Numbered from the stretch's first letter, positions 10,600 through 21,631 are shown. The stretch is DNA of 64,000 nt from Bedellia somnulentella (GCA_963576735.1 OY755187.1:14260001-14324000); one strand, 5' to 3'. The notes: generated from the letters alone by a model not told the origin. A program made the numbers and translations.

Positions 10600-10851
10600 G
10601 GGCCGGCGCAGACTGCCGGCATGGCATGGCAAAGGATTTCGGTACAGATATAGCATTTTTAATCTTATTACCATGCGTATAGAATTAATTTTGACACAAC
10701 GATGCCGAGAAAGGCCGCGGTAGGACAGAACGTCGGCATCGTTGTGTCAAAATGAAGTAAAATGAATTCTATAATCATGGTGATAAGATTAAAAATGCTA
10801 TGTCTGTTACGAAATCCTTTGCCATGCCATGCCGGCAGTCAGCGCTGGCCC
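10600..10851. mobile_element. fold-back MITE, PIF/Harbinger-like target site
   Basis: A 252-bp element made almost entirely of two inverted arms of about 110-125 bp. The ends are GGGCC(G/A)GCGC and complement, the arms share ACTGCCGGCATGGCATGGCA and TTGACACAACGATGCCGA. It is flanked by TTA on both sides (10597-10599, 10852-10854), a 3-bp TWA-type duplication as used by PIF/Harbinger. No coding capacity. The RNA would form a very long hairpin. Confidence 0.75.
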
Positions 10852-10894
10852 TTAGTGATCCATTTCTATGATTTCACGTGAGGCGAGCTGCCTA

Positions 10895-11024
10895 GCTAGC
10901 ACAAGTCTCCTTTTAAGTAGATAATGCGCGGTATAAATCAGCCATCACGTTTGCACTTACATAGTATCTTATATTTATATCTCATTCTAACCGACAGTAA
11001 CGATCAAATAACGCTCGTGCTAGT
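10895..11024. mobile_element. M1 MITE, copy 3
   Basis: Left GCTAGCACAAGTCTCC, right ACGCTCGTGCTAG, with GATAATGCGCGGTATAAATC and ATCTCATTCTAACCG inside. More diverged than the other two copies. Confidence 0.55.
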
Positions 11025-12570
11025 TCTCCTGTTATAGCAAACAGTGGAATGACCTAATCTTGCGTTCTGAATACAACTGCGTAATAAACCAGACGTCGGA
11101 TTTCCTGTGAAGGCTCCACTGAAACAACCATGGACAACCTCCAGTTTCTCTACTAAAGTTGCAAACTATATTCGCGGTGTGCTGCGATTGAGACGAGCTC
11201 GCTAAACTTTTATTGGAGCTGGCACGTGATCCGGTGGAACTCGGGGCAATTTACGATATCGACGCTGGTGTGGGAGGCGTCTTCTCACACTTGTGTGCCT
11301 GATTTATCCTGCAAGTTTTATGTTTTATGGACATTAGAGTGGCATGCAAAAATGGTTGTAAGTTACACTTCTTTGCGAGGCCTGAAAATTTTGGAATATT
11401 ATACGCGAAATAGATTTGAGAACAACATCTTATATTTTTGCAGCAGAAGAATAGTAAGCTACCACTTTGCCTTAAAGTAGTTTATTAGTATGTAGATTTG
11501 TAGGGGTAGGCAGAGACTATCGATCTTTTTTAATAATAATTACACAACATTAGTATTTTGGTTAACATGAATTGTAAGAAAATAATGTCATTAGTTTTAA
11601 CGTAATTATTACTATAATCCATCAAGCACTGATGTAAACTCACTACATGTTTACTCACAACGCTGTCACATTTATATATTTATATGATAAGGTTCGCCCA
11701 GTCAGCATTATAATTGTTCAATATTTCCCATATCAATATTCTAAAATATTCTAGCTATTCAAATTAGAGAGTTTTAAATTATTATTATGGAAAACAATGG
11801 TTTTACATTTTGAACGTAAAATGCATTTCATTATCCTCTTTCTCTATGTTTTCTAAAGATTCTAAATAGCTCTGACTTAATTTTCAATAATGTCATCGTA
11901 GTAAATTTGGCAGAATAAAAGAAGTGATATGGAGGAGTTTGAAGATAAATCAACTCGAAACGTTAAATTCCCTTTTCATGAACAGACATTATTTTTATCT
12001 CTTCAGCTTTTGTGCGGCCCGCGTAATGTGCAGGCCGCCTATTATTGAATATATTCGTCATATCTTATACGTTGAAAGAAAATATTATGTTTATATGAGG
12101 AAACGAAAGAATATGTATTCCTTTGTAGTATTGTAAGAGCGAGGACTCGAATTTCAGTTTAATTATGGTCTGAAAATTCAGTTTTACAAACAGTAGATAT
12201 ATTGTATTAAATAAATCGCCTTAAGTAAATTAAAATATTAACAGATTAAAATAAAACTTTTGTGAAAATCAGTGACTGAGCTATACCATTGGTATATGCC
12301 TTTCAAATAAATTAAACTAACTTACCAATCGGGTATTGTTCTTGAACCTTATATTTAAAACCCATGCCGAGTAATGCAGTAGTAATGGTGACGACGAAAT
12401 AATTTAAGTATTTTCTATTTTACTCCCATTTATGATACTCCATTCTTAACCCGTGCTGCTGAGAAATTTGGTATTGATAGTTATGGTCGTGGTGTCGTAG
12501 GTAAAACAATTGGTCGTGCCTGCCTATCGAGGTAGATGTTTAAAATATTTTCTTCTGCATATTTCCAATT
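11025..12570. other. no gene seen
   Basis: The 11050-11350 part is less AT-rich and has an 84-codon frame at 11226-11480 without recognisable domain. At 11500-11530, AGGCAGAGACTATCGATC resembles LINE-A 3' sequence. The rest is AT-rich. Confidence 0.4.
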
Positions 12571-12912
12571 TTATGTGGGGAAAGTATATTTTTTCTCAGA
12601 TAACTTAAACCCTATTTCACACTGAAAATGATTTCCAGTACCACATGTCCTCGACTTCAAGCTCTCGGTGCATGTGTCACTGCTTCTAACAACCAGGGTC
12701 CCATAATCACACAGCAGTTTGGCTGACAAGCTGTTTAATGCACCGTATTTATATAAAGCAGCCCTCTTCACGCCGACACTGGCCACTTCAGTTAATGGCA
12801 TGTCAGCGCGCACTACACGCCAGCGCCAAGCCACTTCATCTATAGTGGACTGCACCGACCCTAAACTAATGATTGTCATTGCGTTTTGGTAGATTGATAT
12901 ATGGACAGCCAA
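12571..12912 (-). other. unrecognised 113-codon open frame
   Basis: Opens with ATG at 12912 and ends at 12571. The length is above chance for such AT-rich DNA and the interior is GC-richer than its surroundings. It has no signal peptide, membrane segment, cysteine pattern or repeat that I know. A TATATAAATAC box lies inside the frame on the same strand, at about 12750. It could be a chance frame, a small exon, or part of an unclassified mobile element. Confidence 0.2.
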
Positions 12913-13154
12913 TTGGTTTATGATTTCCTAATATATGCTTAGAAATATTTAGCGGTGGAAATATAATATAGGTTTGATTATAGGAGAAGGACATACGAAC
13001 TTAACTTTATCAAAAATAAAATTGAATTAATAAAAACATTTATAAAAGTGAAATAAACAAAAAACACTAACGTGTCTTAGAAAAAATAAGCGTCAATTAC
13101 TTTTCCATATAATAACATGCATAGATTAATACACACATACCATTACTGCTCATC

Positions 13155-13200
13155 GGACACAGACTATCGATCGCCACTTGTACGACCCTGACTTGAGCTT
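13155..13200 (-). mobile_element. LINE-A 3' end fragment
   Basis: Minus-strand match to the LINE-A 3' region: GACTATCGATCGCCACTTGT followed by ACGA, the complement of TCGTACAAGTGGCGATCGAT-type sequence in the other copies. Confidence 0.5.
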
Positions 13201-13449
13201 TTTTTAGTTCATCAAGCTGTTTCTTCTTTTTCTTCCATTTTCAACAGAAAACCTAAAATAGCTTTATGATACTTCAAAAATAAATCGTGACATGATCGAA
13301 ATTGATTAATGGTGATCGCGCTCCGAAGGGAAGAGCTGAAAAATACCATTTTTCTTTGGAAATAACAGACAAGTGACACTCGATCCTCCTTAGCAAGTTT
13401 ATTGTAACAAATGGGCCATATGATAAAAAGGCGACAAATATATAATATA
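13201..13449. other. nothing recognised
   Basis: AT-rich DNA with no feature I can support. Confidence 0.4.
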
Positions 13450-13640
13450 CTAGTGGTCCGCCCCGGCTTTTCTTCCCTAAAACCCTATGATATTTAGCGT
13501 GGAGATGTATTGCCTATACTTCTTCTAAAAGTTTTCGTTTCTCATTGGTGAATTCCAATCAGCTAAGCTGCCTCTGAGCCAATTCGTTACCGAAGAACCA
13601 ACGTACAAAAAAACCTTCCTATTTATAATATTATAAAAAA
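13450..13640 (-). mobile_element. Helitron H2 fragment (3' end)
   Basis: The plus strand reads A/CTAGTGGTCCGCCCCGG, the complement of the ..GGGGCGGACCACTAG/T Helitron end common in Lepidoptera. The body has GGTGAATTCCAATCAGCTAA and ends near TTTATAATATTATAAA, like the AT-rich 5' end of such elements. Short and decayed. Confidence 0.6.
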
Positions 13641-13784
13641 TATCGTATGTCCTTTTGCTGGTTGTAAGCTACCTCCCCATAATTTCTCAGCTTAATCGGT
13701 TCAGTTATTCGTGAGTTACAAGTACACGACACTACTACAGTAACACGACTTTCTTTTATATGTATAAATAACATAACATAATAT

Positions 13785-13990
13785 AAACGTTCACGCCGAA
13801 TATCCCCGAGGGGGTCGGCAGAGGTACTAATACTTCTGAACATCACGTGACTTTGTCACCTGGTGTTCAGAGTAAATACGTTTTCATGGACAGTGTACTC
13901 ACGTGATAGGGGGCAGGCCTATCGCCGTTTTGTACGAATACACTGTCACATGACTAAGTACAACTCAGCCATGTGGGTTTCCTCACGATG
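13785..13990 (+). repeat. family R, best copy
   Basis: Order of words: GTTCACGCCG, GGGTCGGCAGAGGTACTAAT, ACTTTGTCACCTGGTG, CACGTGATAGGGGGCAGGCC, TATCGCCGTTTTGTACGAAT, CACATGACTAAGTACAACTC, AGCCATGTGGGTTTCCTCAC, GATG. The same order occurs at 21632-21770 (5' half) and 6655-6775 and 24364-24425 (3' half). Class unknown, probably the body of a SINE or a LINE 3' untranslated region. Confidence 0.6.
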
Positions 13991-14341
13991 TATGTGTATA
14001 AATATAGATGGGATGTTCAATTTATATAGGTGTTGGTATTTTATGGATATATTTTTTTAGTTCTTTAAGAGTGTCGATACCCTTTTACGTGAAATGTATG
14101 TTCAGTATCTACTCAGAACCAAGTGTCATACATTAATTTGTAAGAACAGTGTCTCCAACATCTGAGGTGCTAAGTGCATTCCTAAAACTTTATGGTATTC
14201 AACAAAGTTTGTTCGCAAACGCAAGAGCAATCATATCCAAACCGTATATAAGTTGCAAAAGTTACAACGAGCTATTAATATAGAGAGTATCTTGGTAGAA
14301 CACTTCGTAGTAAACTATACATTTCACCAAAGAGGACATAA

Positions 14342-14481
14342 ACGCCCGACTTCTGAATTGAGTATTCCAGTTGAGAACAACTTAAGTATCGTTCTGTCGC
14401 ATTGAAATCTTAACAACTGAATGAGACAAAACGATACTTAAGTCGTTCTCAGCTTGAATACTCAATTCAGAAATCGGGCGT
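14342..14481. mobile_element. fold-back MITE with 56-bp arms
   Basis: A 140-bp hairpin element. The arms begin ACGCCCGA(C/T)TTCTGAATTG and include ACTTAAGTATCGTT, with about five mismatches over 56 bp and a central spacer of roughly 28 bp. No clear target duplication is visible. No coding capacity. Confidence 0.65.
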
Positions 14482-15706
14482 CACTGAAGTTATTAGAACT
14501 TAAGCATTTGTTGAATGTATAACAAAGAAAAATGGGATCATCAAATTAATAAATTAAACAATAAGTCTAGCTCATTGTGAAAATAATGGCCAATGAAATC
14601 GTAATTATATTCAGTTCTTGTCTGTTATTAATAGCTTTAATAAAATCAGGGAAATAGGCGTGCTTTTTTAAAATATTGCATCAACAATATTAAATCTCTA
14701 CCATGTAATCTGTGGTTTCAAGTTAAACCATTATATCTTTTATTTTAAATCATTGTTGTATATTTACTAAAAGTTCACAATAAATTTACAAATCTCAATT
14801 TTTGCCTGGTTTTTCAGCATTACATATTTACACCCAGAATTCAAATGTAAAGTAAAAGTTACCCAAAAGTTAACGGCTCTGATTTCACAGAATTCTAGCT
14901 GCATTCTTAAATACATACGACCACACGTCAGAGCTACGTGCCACTTCAAGATATGGAATACGTGAACCTAAAAGCGCCTGGTAGACGCGCTCTAACTCTG
15001 CATTCGTGATTTGAATTAGGTTTCCTAGCTCTTTGCAACCCTAGTAATTAGCCTCTTGGTTTCAACAGAAATGTTATTTGTGAAATTGTTGTGTTGTTTT
15101 GAATGCAAATAAACATTAATTACTCTTGATTAACACTTTGATAGCAAGTAAACTTTCATAGAGCCTCAATTTTATATTAGATAGGTTTGGTTGATGTGTT
15201 TGTTAGAATCACAATGACTGCCAATTTAATACTAATGAATTCTCATTAATTTTTCCAAATTTAACGAACTGTATCCTTATGAAGGGCAAACACATGCTAC
15301 TATTCTAACCAACTAATTTATTTTATGAAGCCTACGCAATGTTTTGTTTTTGTCGTAGCCAAACTACTTAACAAGATGAAACAATAAGCTTTAAGGGACG
15401 TGGTCATTTAGGAGATTTCCTTTGATCGCTCCGTTGAGTAGCCTACTCATCTGTAAAAACTATGCAAAACTTACCACCCACAGCGGCTCTCCGGTTTCAG
15501 AGCAAAATAAATCGATGTATATTCCCCATTATTTTACGTGGAATAACAGTAATAAATTCAATTTCGAAAGCTCTTTGTTCTGAATATTCAAGAGTTGTGC
15601 GGAACCAAAGTTTCACCTGTGATTTATAGCGCGAGGTATCCAGCTTAGGCGTGCGTATACTGAAACAGCGATGGAACAAAAGCCATACTTAAGTAGGATA
15701 TATGAT
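14482..15706. other. no gene seen
   Basis: AT-rich with several 60-codon frames that have no support. Nothing recognised. Confidence 0.4.
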
Positions 15707-15855
15707 TCATAAATAAAAGATGTTATTAAAGGAAAGAAAAATTTCGACACTGGCGGGGTTCGAACCCGCGACCTTCGGGTATACGCCCCTGTCGCTCTGC
15801 GTCGAAATTCAGTGTCGAAATTTTTCTTTCCTTTAATAACATCTTTTATTTATGA
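15707..15855 (-). mobile_element. tRNA-like SINE fragment between perfect 46-bp inverted arms
   Basis: Arms 15707-15752 and 15810-15855 are perfect reverse complements, sharing AAAGGAAAGAAAAATTTCGA. The 57-bp spacer, read on the minus strand, is the 3' half of a tRNA-like unit: AGAGCGACAGGGGCGTATAC then CGCGGGTTCGAACCCCGC, a perfect T arm and B box. The plus-strand arm continues into AATAATCCCCACATGAGG, the tail also seen at 19840 and 31890. It is the same family as 19691-19880. Confidence 0.75.
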
Positions 15856-17187
15856 GTAATAATCCCCACATGAGGAATTCATGTCAAAAACATTAAAATT
15901 AGGATATATGATGTTTATAATATTCCATCTATCCGAACTAATGAAATGTTTGTAATTTCAGACTTGTCATTTTTTATTAACATGCGGCTATCTCGTATTT
16001 GATATTAAATAGGTGACTTGGCCTCATTTCTGACCATTTAGTAACTATGTAATGTTCATAATAAATTTCACTCTAAAAAATATAATATAACTATGCAAAG
16101 GACCCAAATAAAGCTAGTACAGCCATAAATATGCACTAAAATAGTGATATGCCTTACTCACGGTTCGTATAAAAGTAAAAAGAAGTAAAGTTCACAACGA
16201 CCGACGTACTCGTAGCCGTTATCGTGCTACGGCGTAGCAACTCGCTGCTGGCGTAGCGTTGCCTTTTATTCTATTTTTGTTTACCCTGACATTGTTTATC
16301 GTTATTTTAGTTACTGTATTTTTACTGCGAACTAGAAAAGTTTAAAACGGCGATTATTTAAAAAGAACGTGACATTTCCCGGGCCACGTAGTACATTGCT
16401 TACAATCGCGGTAATAGGATTGGCCCGACCTGATTTGCATTCTCGCTGTCTTCTCTCACATTTTCGAGTCGCCTACAAAATCAAATGAACGAAGAAAATG
16501 TTTATGTAAAATGTTGGTTGTTAATCATTCTGTATTACTTCTCTTTTCAAGTTAAGTTCTTTTTACTTTATTTTGAAATAAAAATTTGAGTATAATTTTA
16601 AATAGTACATTGCCTTATGATTTCGTTATTTATATACGTTATAAATGCATTAGGCTATACCACGCTGAAATAATGATATATAGTAAGAAAAGGTATAATA
16701 TAACAGACTTTTCCATGGTCCCTAAAAGCAATGAATAAACTAATAAAATATAATTTAGGAGTATAGTAAATGATGTGGTTGTAATTCATTGCGGTGGTGT
16801 GTGGCTACCGGCGAGCATAGCGCGGGCGGAGGTCTGACAGTTCCATTACACGGCTGATGAGCTTGGCCATTCGTCAAGCTTCTACTGATTCATGAAAGCC
16901 TGGTAACCAATTAGTTTAATACTGATTGGATGCGTAAAAATAATCCAGCCTACTATTATTTGTTGGATTACTTACATATGAACGGTTGATAGAGAGTGGT
17001 TTTAATTTGTTAAAGACCACTAATTATAATCTATTTAAGAATATTCATCTATTCGTAGCAATGAAAGAAGCTGAATTAAAACTATACTAAAACTAAAGTG
17101 TTATTTGCCGACATTGACTTTATTGTTTGTATTTTTTTTCTAGGATAATACTTTTCTCTATGAAAATTCGTTATACATTTCAAAATG
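15856..17187. other. repeat tail, then DNA with possible regulatory block
   Basis: 15856-15900 is the SINE-type tail. The block 16180-16480 has an octamer ATTTGCAT (POU-type) at about 16433, GC-rich words (CCCGGGCCACGTAG) and near-palindromic GTAGC/GCTACG repeats. 16795-16880 is also GC-richer (CGAGCATAGCGCGGGCGGAG). These may be enhancer-like, but no single motif proves it. No gene. Confidence 0.3.
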
Positions 17188-17412
17188 TAAAAGGTAATGT
17201 TAGTAGAGGCAACCATGGAGGACACATTTCAACCAAAAAGAGAGTGTCCTCAAAATGGTAGGCGTCCGAAGTATGAAGAATAAATGATCGCGTATGAAAA
17301 CAATTATGGATGTTAGCGAAGCTAGAGATGTTTGCCAGGATCGTACATAGTAGCGATCGATAGTCTATGCCTGCCTCGATGGGAAACAATGGCATATGTA
17401 TGTATGTACATT
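17188..17412 (+). mobile_element. LINE-A 3' end relic with TATG tail
   Basis: Has GGTAATGTTAGTAGAGGC (GNVSRG), GGCGTCCGAAGTATGAAGAA, ATGGATGTTAGCGAAGCTAG (MDVSEAR), CGATCGATAGTCTATGCCTG, and the tail GGCATATGTATGTATGTA. The frame is broken by stops and shifts. Confidence 0.7.
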
Positions 17413-18031
17413 TCAAAATTTAAACAAGTTTGTTGTAAATATTCGTGTGACACACGAAAAATGCGCGGTTCTTTAAAGACTTTTATTAGTATCGAAAGAA
17501 ATCTGGTTGACGAAACAAAATCTTCAGTGTTTTATTAAAAATACCCTTGCCGAATGTAGTTCAAATAACATAATAAATCTAAAAGCGCTTCTAAAGAATG
17601 TTTATAAAATAAAATATCGTCACAAATAGTAATCGTCGTCGCGCAATAAATCCGCGGTGTAACAAACAGAGCTGGGGTGGCCGCAATCAAATAACGCGGC
17701 TAATGTACGCATTACGGAAATGTGGGTTCGCGGTCTCGTGTTCCTCCTGGTTTATGCTCGCCTGGTGTGTTACTGCATGTCGGGATATTTATTTGCTGTG
17801 TTTGTTATTATTATCATTAGCTTAGTTGTTGGTGCATTTGTTAATTGGTTAATTTATGCCCAAATTGGTTAATTTTAAATTGTAAGGAAAGTTAGTGAGT
17901 CATTTAAATCGTAAAATTATGCTCACATTGTTGTTGGTTTAGTAGACGTATTGCAGCTTCTAATATTATAACCTCTGCCCCGTCCCTATGATTGTCATTA
18001 ACTAACTTTTAATTTCAATGTTACAAATATA
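17413..18031. other. possible regulatory block, no gene
   Basis: 17620-17830 holds GCGCAATAAATCCGCGG (Abd-B/Caudal-like core), GCAATCAAATAACGCGG and TGTGTTTGTTATTATTATC (fork-head-like). The motif density is unusual for the surrounding AT-rich DNA. No open frame or repeat explains it. Confidence 0.25.
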
Positions 18032-19346
18032 CATTCTGTGTACTAAGTATCGGGAATTTGTCATTAAAACAAAAAATACAAATTATTCATCTAAATTTAT
18101 TTTATCGCCTTCAAAGTAGGCCCCATCGCTTGCAATACAACATCTCCACCGCCTCACCCAGTCTTCCATACATTTTTCATAGGCTATCTGCGGTATGGGC
18201 CTTAGCTCATTCAGCGAATTTTCGTTTATGGCTTCTATCGACTCAAAACGTTTTCCTCGAAGTGGTAATTTTAACTTGAGAAATAAAAAAAAGTCAGACG
18301 AACCATATCAGGTGAATACGGTGCTTGGTCGGGAACTTTTGTTGAATTTTTCGCTAAAAACTCTTTCACAATAATGGCTGTGTGTGATGGTGCATTATCA
18401 TGGTGCAGCATCCATGAGTTGTGTTGCCACAAATCTGGACGTTTTCGGCGGATAGTCTCACGCAAACGCTTCATGACGCCTAAATAATATTCTTTATTCA
18501 CTGTTTTTCCCTCTGGAAGGAATCCGGAGTGAACCGCACCACGGTAGTCAAAAAAAACTGTCAGCATCACCTTAATTTTGGAGCGACTTTGCCGCGGTTT
18601 TTTGGGTTTCGGCTCGTTTTCGAGACGCTATTCTGAAGACTGTTGGCTTGTTTGCATGTCGTACTCATAAACCCATGTCTCGTCGCCAGTTATTATACGT
18701 TTCATAAAGGTCGGATCCGTAGAAGCTCGGGAAACCATGTCTTCAGCGACATGCTTTCGCTGCGCTTTTTGAACAAAATTGAGCTCTTTTGGAACTAGTC
18801 GAGCGGCGACGCGTTTCATGCCTAAAATGTCAATGAGAATGTTGTGGACGGACTTAAAAGATATGTTCACCTCACAAGCGAACTCTTTCAGACTCATACG
18901 TCTATTTTCGAGCACTAGCTTCTTGATTCTGTCGATGTTTTCTTTGGTCGCAGCGGTTGAAGGTCTACCAGAACGAGGCAAGTCTACTACTACTTCTCGG
19001 CCTTCTTTAAAAGCCTTATACCATTCATAAGCCCTTGTTTTCGATATGCACGATTCGCCGTAGGTATTACGCAACATTTTTAGTGATTCACCACATGAAA
19101 TATCATTCGAAACACAAAATTTAAGGCACACTCTTTGTTCAACAATATTTTCCATTGTAAAAATCGCCGAGGACTCAAAACTATGGCCAACAAAAAATGT
19201 AGTTTAAACAAATTAAATGACAGATCCCGCTCAAATTTTGCGCGCTAAATCAGTACAGTGCTACCAACGTGCAGTAAAAGAAATTGAACGACCTCTTTTA
19301 CGCGGGTCTTTTTATTGATATATTCCCGATACTTTTTACAGAGTAG
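18032..19346 (-). mobile_element. mariner element, family 2, copy A (defective)
   Basis: A 1315-bp mariner flanked by TA (18030-18031 and 19347-19348). The imperfect inverted ends share AGTATCGGGAAT followed by an A/T-rich GTCA-type stretch. The transposase is on the minus strand and is disabled. The copy at 29882-31192 is closely similar and has the same orientation. The two insertion sites differ. Confidence 0.9.
18083..19155 (-). pseudogene. mariner transposase pseudogene, copy A
   Basis: Start ATG at 19155, predicted original length 357 residues, stop at 18083-18085. The catalytic triad is of the mariner D,D34D type: D158 (in GDETW), D253 (in HHDNAPSH) and, before damage, D288 (in APSDF). 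Two breaks: a TGG to TAG nonsense change at codon 176 (18628-18630), and a one-base deletion near 18300, just before the third catalytic Asp. Copy B has an intact sequence at both places. Confidence 0.9.
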
Positions 19347-19690
19347 TACATCTCATAAGCTCTTTTAATGGAAGTAACACAGTCTAAAATACCTCTGCAT
19401 AAAAGAAATGAGTTACGAAAAGAGTTCAGATGTAAACTTTGCTCTTACTTAAAACTTACTGCTACCGCCCGCCGCCGGCGCGCCGTTTGTTGTTTTATTT
19501 TTGGTGTTAAACATATCAAAAAAACAAAATACTTTTCTATTCCAACAATCTTTTTTAATAATATACTTAACGTTTATAAACGAGTTAGACGTTTTCATCA
19601 TTTGCATTCTATCTGAAAAGATAGACAAGTGTCCTTCCGAATTAGTAAAAAATTCGGAGGTAGGAAACGCAAACACTACTAAAACGTGTA
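19347..19690. other. no gene seen
   Basis: Short GC-rich spot at 19462-19485 (CCGCCCGCCGCCGGCGCGCC) inside AT-rich DNA. Two overlapping frames of 82-95 codons on opposite strands have no recognisable features. Confidence 0.35.
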
Positions 19691-19880
19691 AAAGAAATAA
19701 AGGATAGAAGAATTTCGCGCTGGCAGCCATTGACACGGTAGCTCAATTGGCAAGAGCGACGGGGGCGTATACCCGAGGTCGCGGGTTCGAATCCCGCCTG
19801 TGTCGAAATTTTTCTTTCCTTTATTTATTCTTTAATTATTAGTAATAATCCCCCGTGAGGTTTTCATGAACAAAAAGATT
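19691..19880 (+). mobile_element. tRNA-headed SINE with inverted arm upstream
   Basis: A 73-nt tRNA-like unit (19732-19804) has acceptor stem GACACGG/CTGTGTC (6 of 7 pairs), D arm GCTC..GAGC, and perfect T arm GCGGG-TTCGAAT-CCCGC. The anticodon stem pairs only 4 bp with an 8-base loop, so it is a pseudo-tRNA. The 3' arm (about 19799-19833, with AAATTTTTCTTTCCTTTATT) has a partial inverted copy upstream at 19691-19723. The tail is AATAATCCCCCGTGAGG. This mirrors the architecture at 15707-15855. Confidence 0.65.
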
Positions 19881-20240
19881 TAAATACTACATCATGTTAT
19901 AAGGATTATTTTTGTGTTACGGTAATGCGGGCAAAACATAGCCGTGGGTATATGTGTGATGTATGCTGTAACGTTACTTCTCACTCCCGGAATGCTGTAG
20001 CTTCCCAGAAGCCAGAAGTAACTAAGAGAAGAAAGAGAGAAAAAGGATAATGAATAATAGAAGAGATATATATCACAACATTTATTATAAACAAAAAGAA
20101 ACAGTAAAACAATCCTAATAAAACCTATCAAAAACACTAAACCTATCAATATAATATAATATAAAAAACTCAGCTTTAGCGTCAGCTCCTGTTGCGTTGG
20201 GTGGCGAATTTAACACGGAACCAAGCGCCTCCGGGCGCCT
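19881..20240. other. no gene seen
   Basis: Contains a 9-bp inverted pair GTTACTTCT/AGAAGTAAC around 19971-20022 and a purine-rich stretch (20020-20060). Unassigned. Confidence 0.3.
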
Positions 20241-20395
20241 GCGTCAGCAAGGGTAGCTCGACGGGGTAAGGGTTGTGACTCCAGCTTTCTGACTGCGTCA
20301 ACCAGGGCAGCTCAAGAGTAAGGGGCTGCGACTCCGGGAAGCTTGCGTCAACCAGGGCAGCTCAAGGATAAGGGGCTGCGATTCCAGACGGGTAA
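20241..20395 (+). repeat. GC-rich minisatellite, three ~50-bp units
   Basis: Units start at 20241, 20295 and 20345 with GCGTCA(A/G)C(C/A)A, followed by GGGCAGCTCAAG(G)ATAAGG and GGCTGCGA(C/T)TCC. The period is about 50-54 bp. The second and third units are closest. It lies directly upstream of a TATA-like box at about 20405. Confidence 0.7.
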
Positions 20396-20402
20396 AAATT
20401 GA

Positions 20403-20460
20403 TGATATATAAAGTCAGTTCAGAATATTGTTTCGGACATTCTTTTCAGTTTCTTCCATA
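20403..20460 (+). promoter_or_regulatory. possible TATA promoter below the minisatellite
   Basis: GATATATAAAGTCAG contains a good TATA box (TATATAAA). An arthropod-type initiator TTTTCAGTTTC lies about 40 bases downstream. Nothing downstream is a recognised gene. It could belong to the U3 region of an old LTR element or be chance. Confidence 0.3.
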
Positions 20461-20994
20461 ATAATGCTGATGCCCCCATCGCCCCAGGAGCTGAATCCAG
20501 CCTCACTTCTGCAAACAAGCATGACCAACTTAAAATTTTGAATTAACCTATTTTTTTTAAAAGGATTAAAATATTCCTTAAAAGAGGTAACAAAGAAAGT
20601 AGTCTAAATTATAAGGAGAGATTTTTACTCATTTAGGATTATATATTAGAAAACAAAATAAGGAAAGACGATAAATTAAGAACATTATCTATCCACTTAC
20701 AATATTAAACAATACATTCATATTAAATTTTAACAAAAATTTAGAAAATTAAATTAAATAAATTGTAAGTCTACATCCTAACACTAGCAGCCTTCTTGCA
20801 GAAAACTAATGTCAAGTGAGTAAATTTAAAAATATGAAATAATTATCTGACAATAAACAAGATTGTCAAAATGATTATCTTAAAGAAAATTGTTAAACTT
20901 TTATGTCTTCGATATGACATTTACCTCTAGAACTATTTTGGTCTTCTAAGAGGTATATCAAAGGGAAAAACTTCTCACATACATAACACTCTGA
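20461..20994. other. no gene seen
   Basis: 20461-20525 is unusually GC-rich (GATGCCCCCATCGCCCCAGG) and directly follows the TATA-like box; the rest is AT-rich. No repeat or coding evidence. Confidence 0.35.
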
Positions 20995-21150
20995 TTGTTT
21001 GTTTATGTAGGAGGTATTGAACCGTTCATTAAAGCAAACACTTCACAATCTCAAAGCTACACTATTCAGGAGTGCTATTAGTTGTAACCATTGCGCTAAG
21101 TTTCACGCTTAAAACTACGCTACCCGTGCGAAGCTGGGCCGAACCACTAG
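20995..21150 (+). mobile_element. Helitron 3'-end fragment
   Basis: Ends GTGCGAAGCTGGGCCGAACC ACTAG followed by T, the CTAG/T end of lepidopteran Helitrons. Inside, ACTATTCAGGAGTGCTATTA matches a relic word at about 3450. The 5' end is not found. Confidence 0.55.
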
Positions 21151-21631
21151 TTTCAAAATAATTGTTATGGAAATCATAAAAAGGCGATGAACGGCGATTT
21201 ATTCTTGAAATAGCGGCTAAAGGAAAAAATATTATACACTTAAAATCAAAGATTGAATTTTTAAATGAACAATAGAATCTTTGTTTGTTGATAAATTATA
21301 TTTTCAGCATAATTTGTCACGAAAAATCACAAATCTTTGAATATTACAGAAACACCACTACCATTTTAATAGCAAGTTTTGTTTGGACTTAATTTCGTAA
21401 AGAGATTTTAACAAATATAAGTTAATTAGAATTTCCCTCGAGGCAATATAAATTGTGTCATCAATAATATAAATTGATGATGATATTGTACTAGATGAAT
21501 ACGACAAATATTTGACGAGGATTACAAATGAAATCAAGGAAAGTCACTTTATATTATCATTATTAATTTCAGTAAATAAATTTATAAGATATGAAAAGTA
21601 ATGGTTTGTATAATTATTCAAATCAACTGGA
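21151..21631. other. AT-rich, nothing recognised
   Basis: AT-rich DNA with no feature I can support. Confidence 0.4.

Noticed and set aside
12571..12912. 113-codon minus frame as a gene
   Set aside because: No domain or homolog I can name, and no splice or poly(A) signals. Kept only as an unrecognised frame.
19732..19804. Functional tRNA gene
   Set aside because: Length 73 and T arm fit, but the anticodon stem has four pairs with an eight-base loop, one acceptor pair is broken, and it is embedded in a repeated SINE-like unit.
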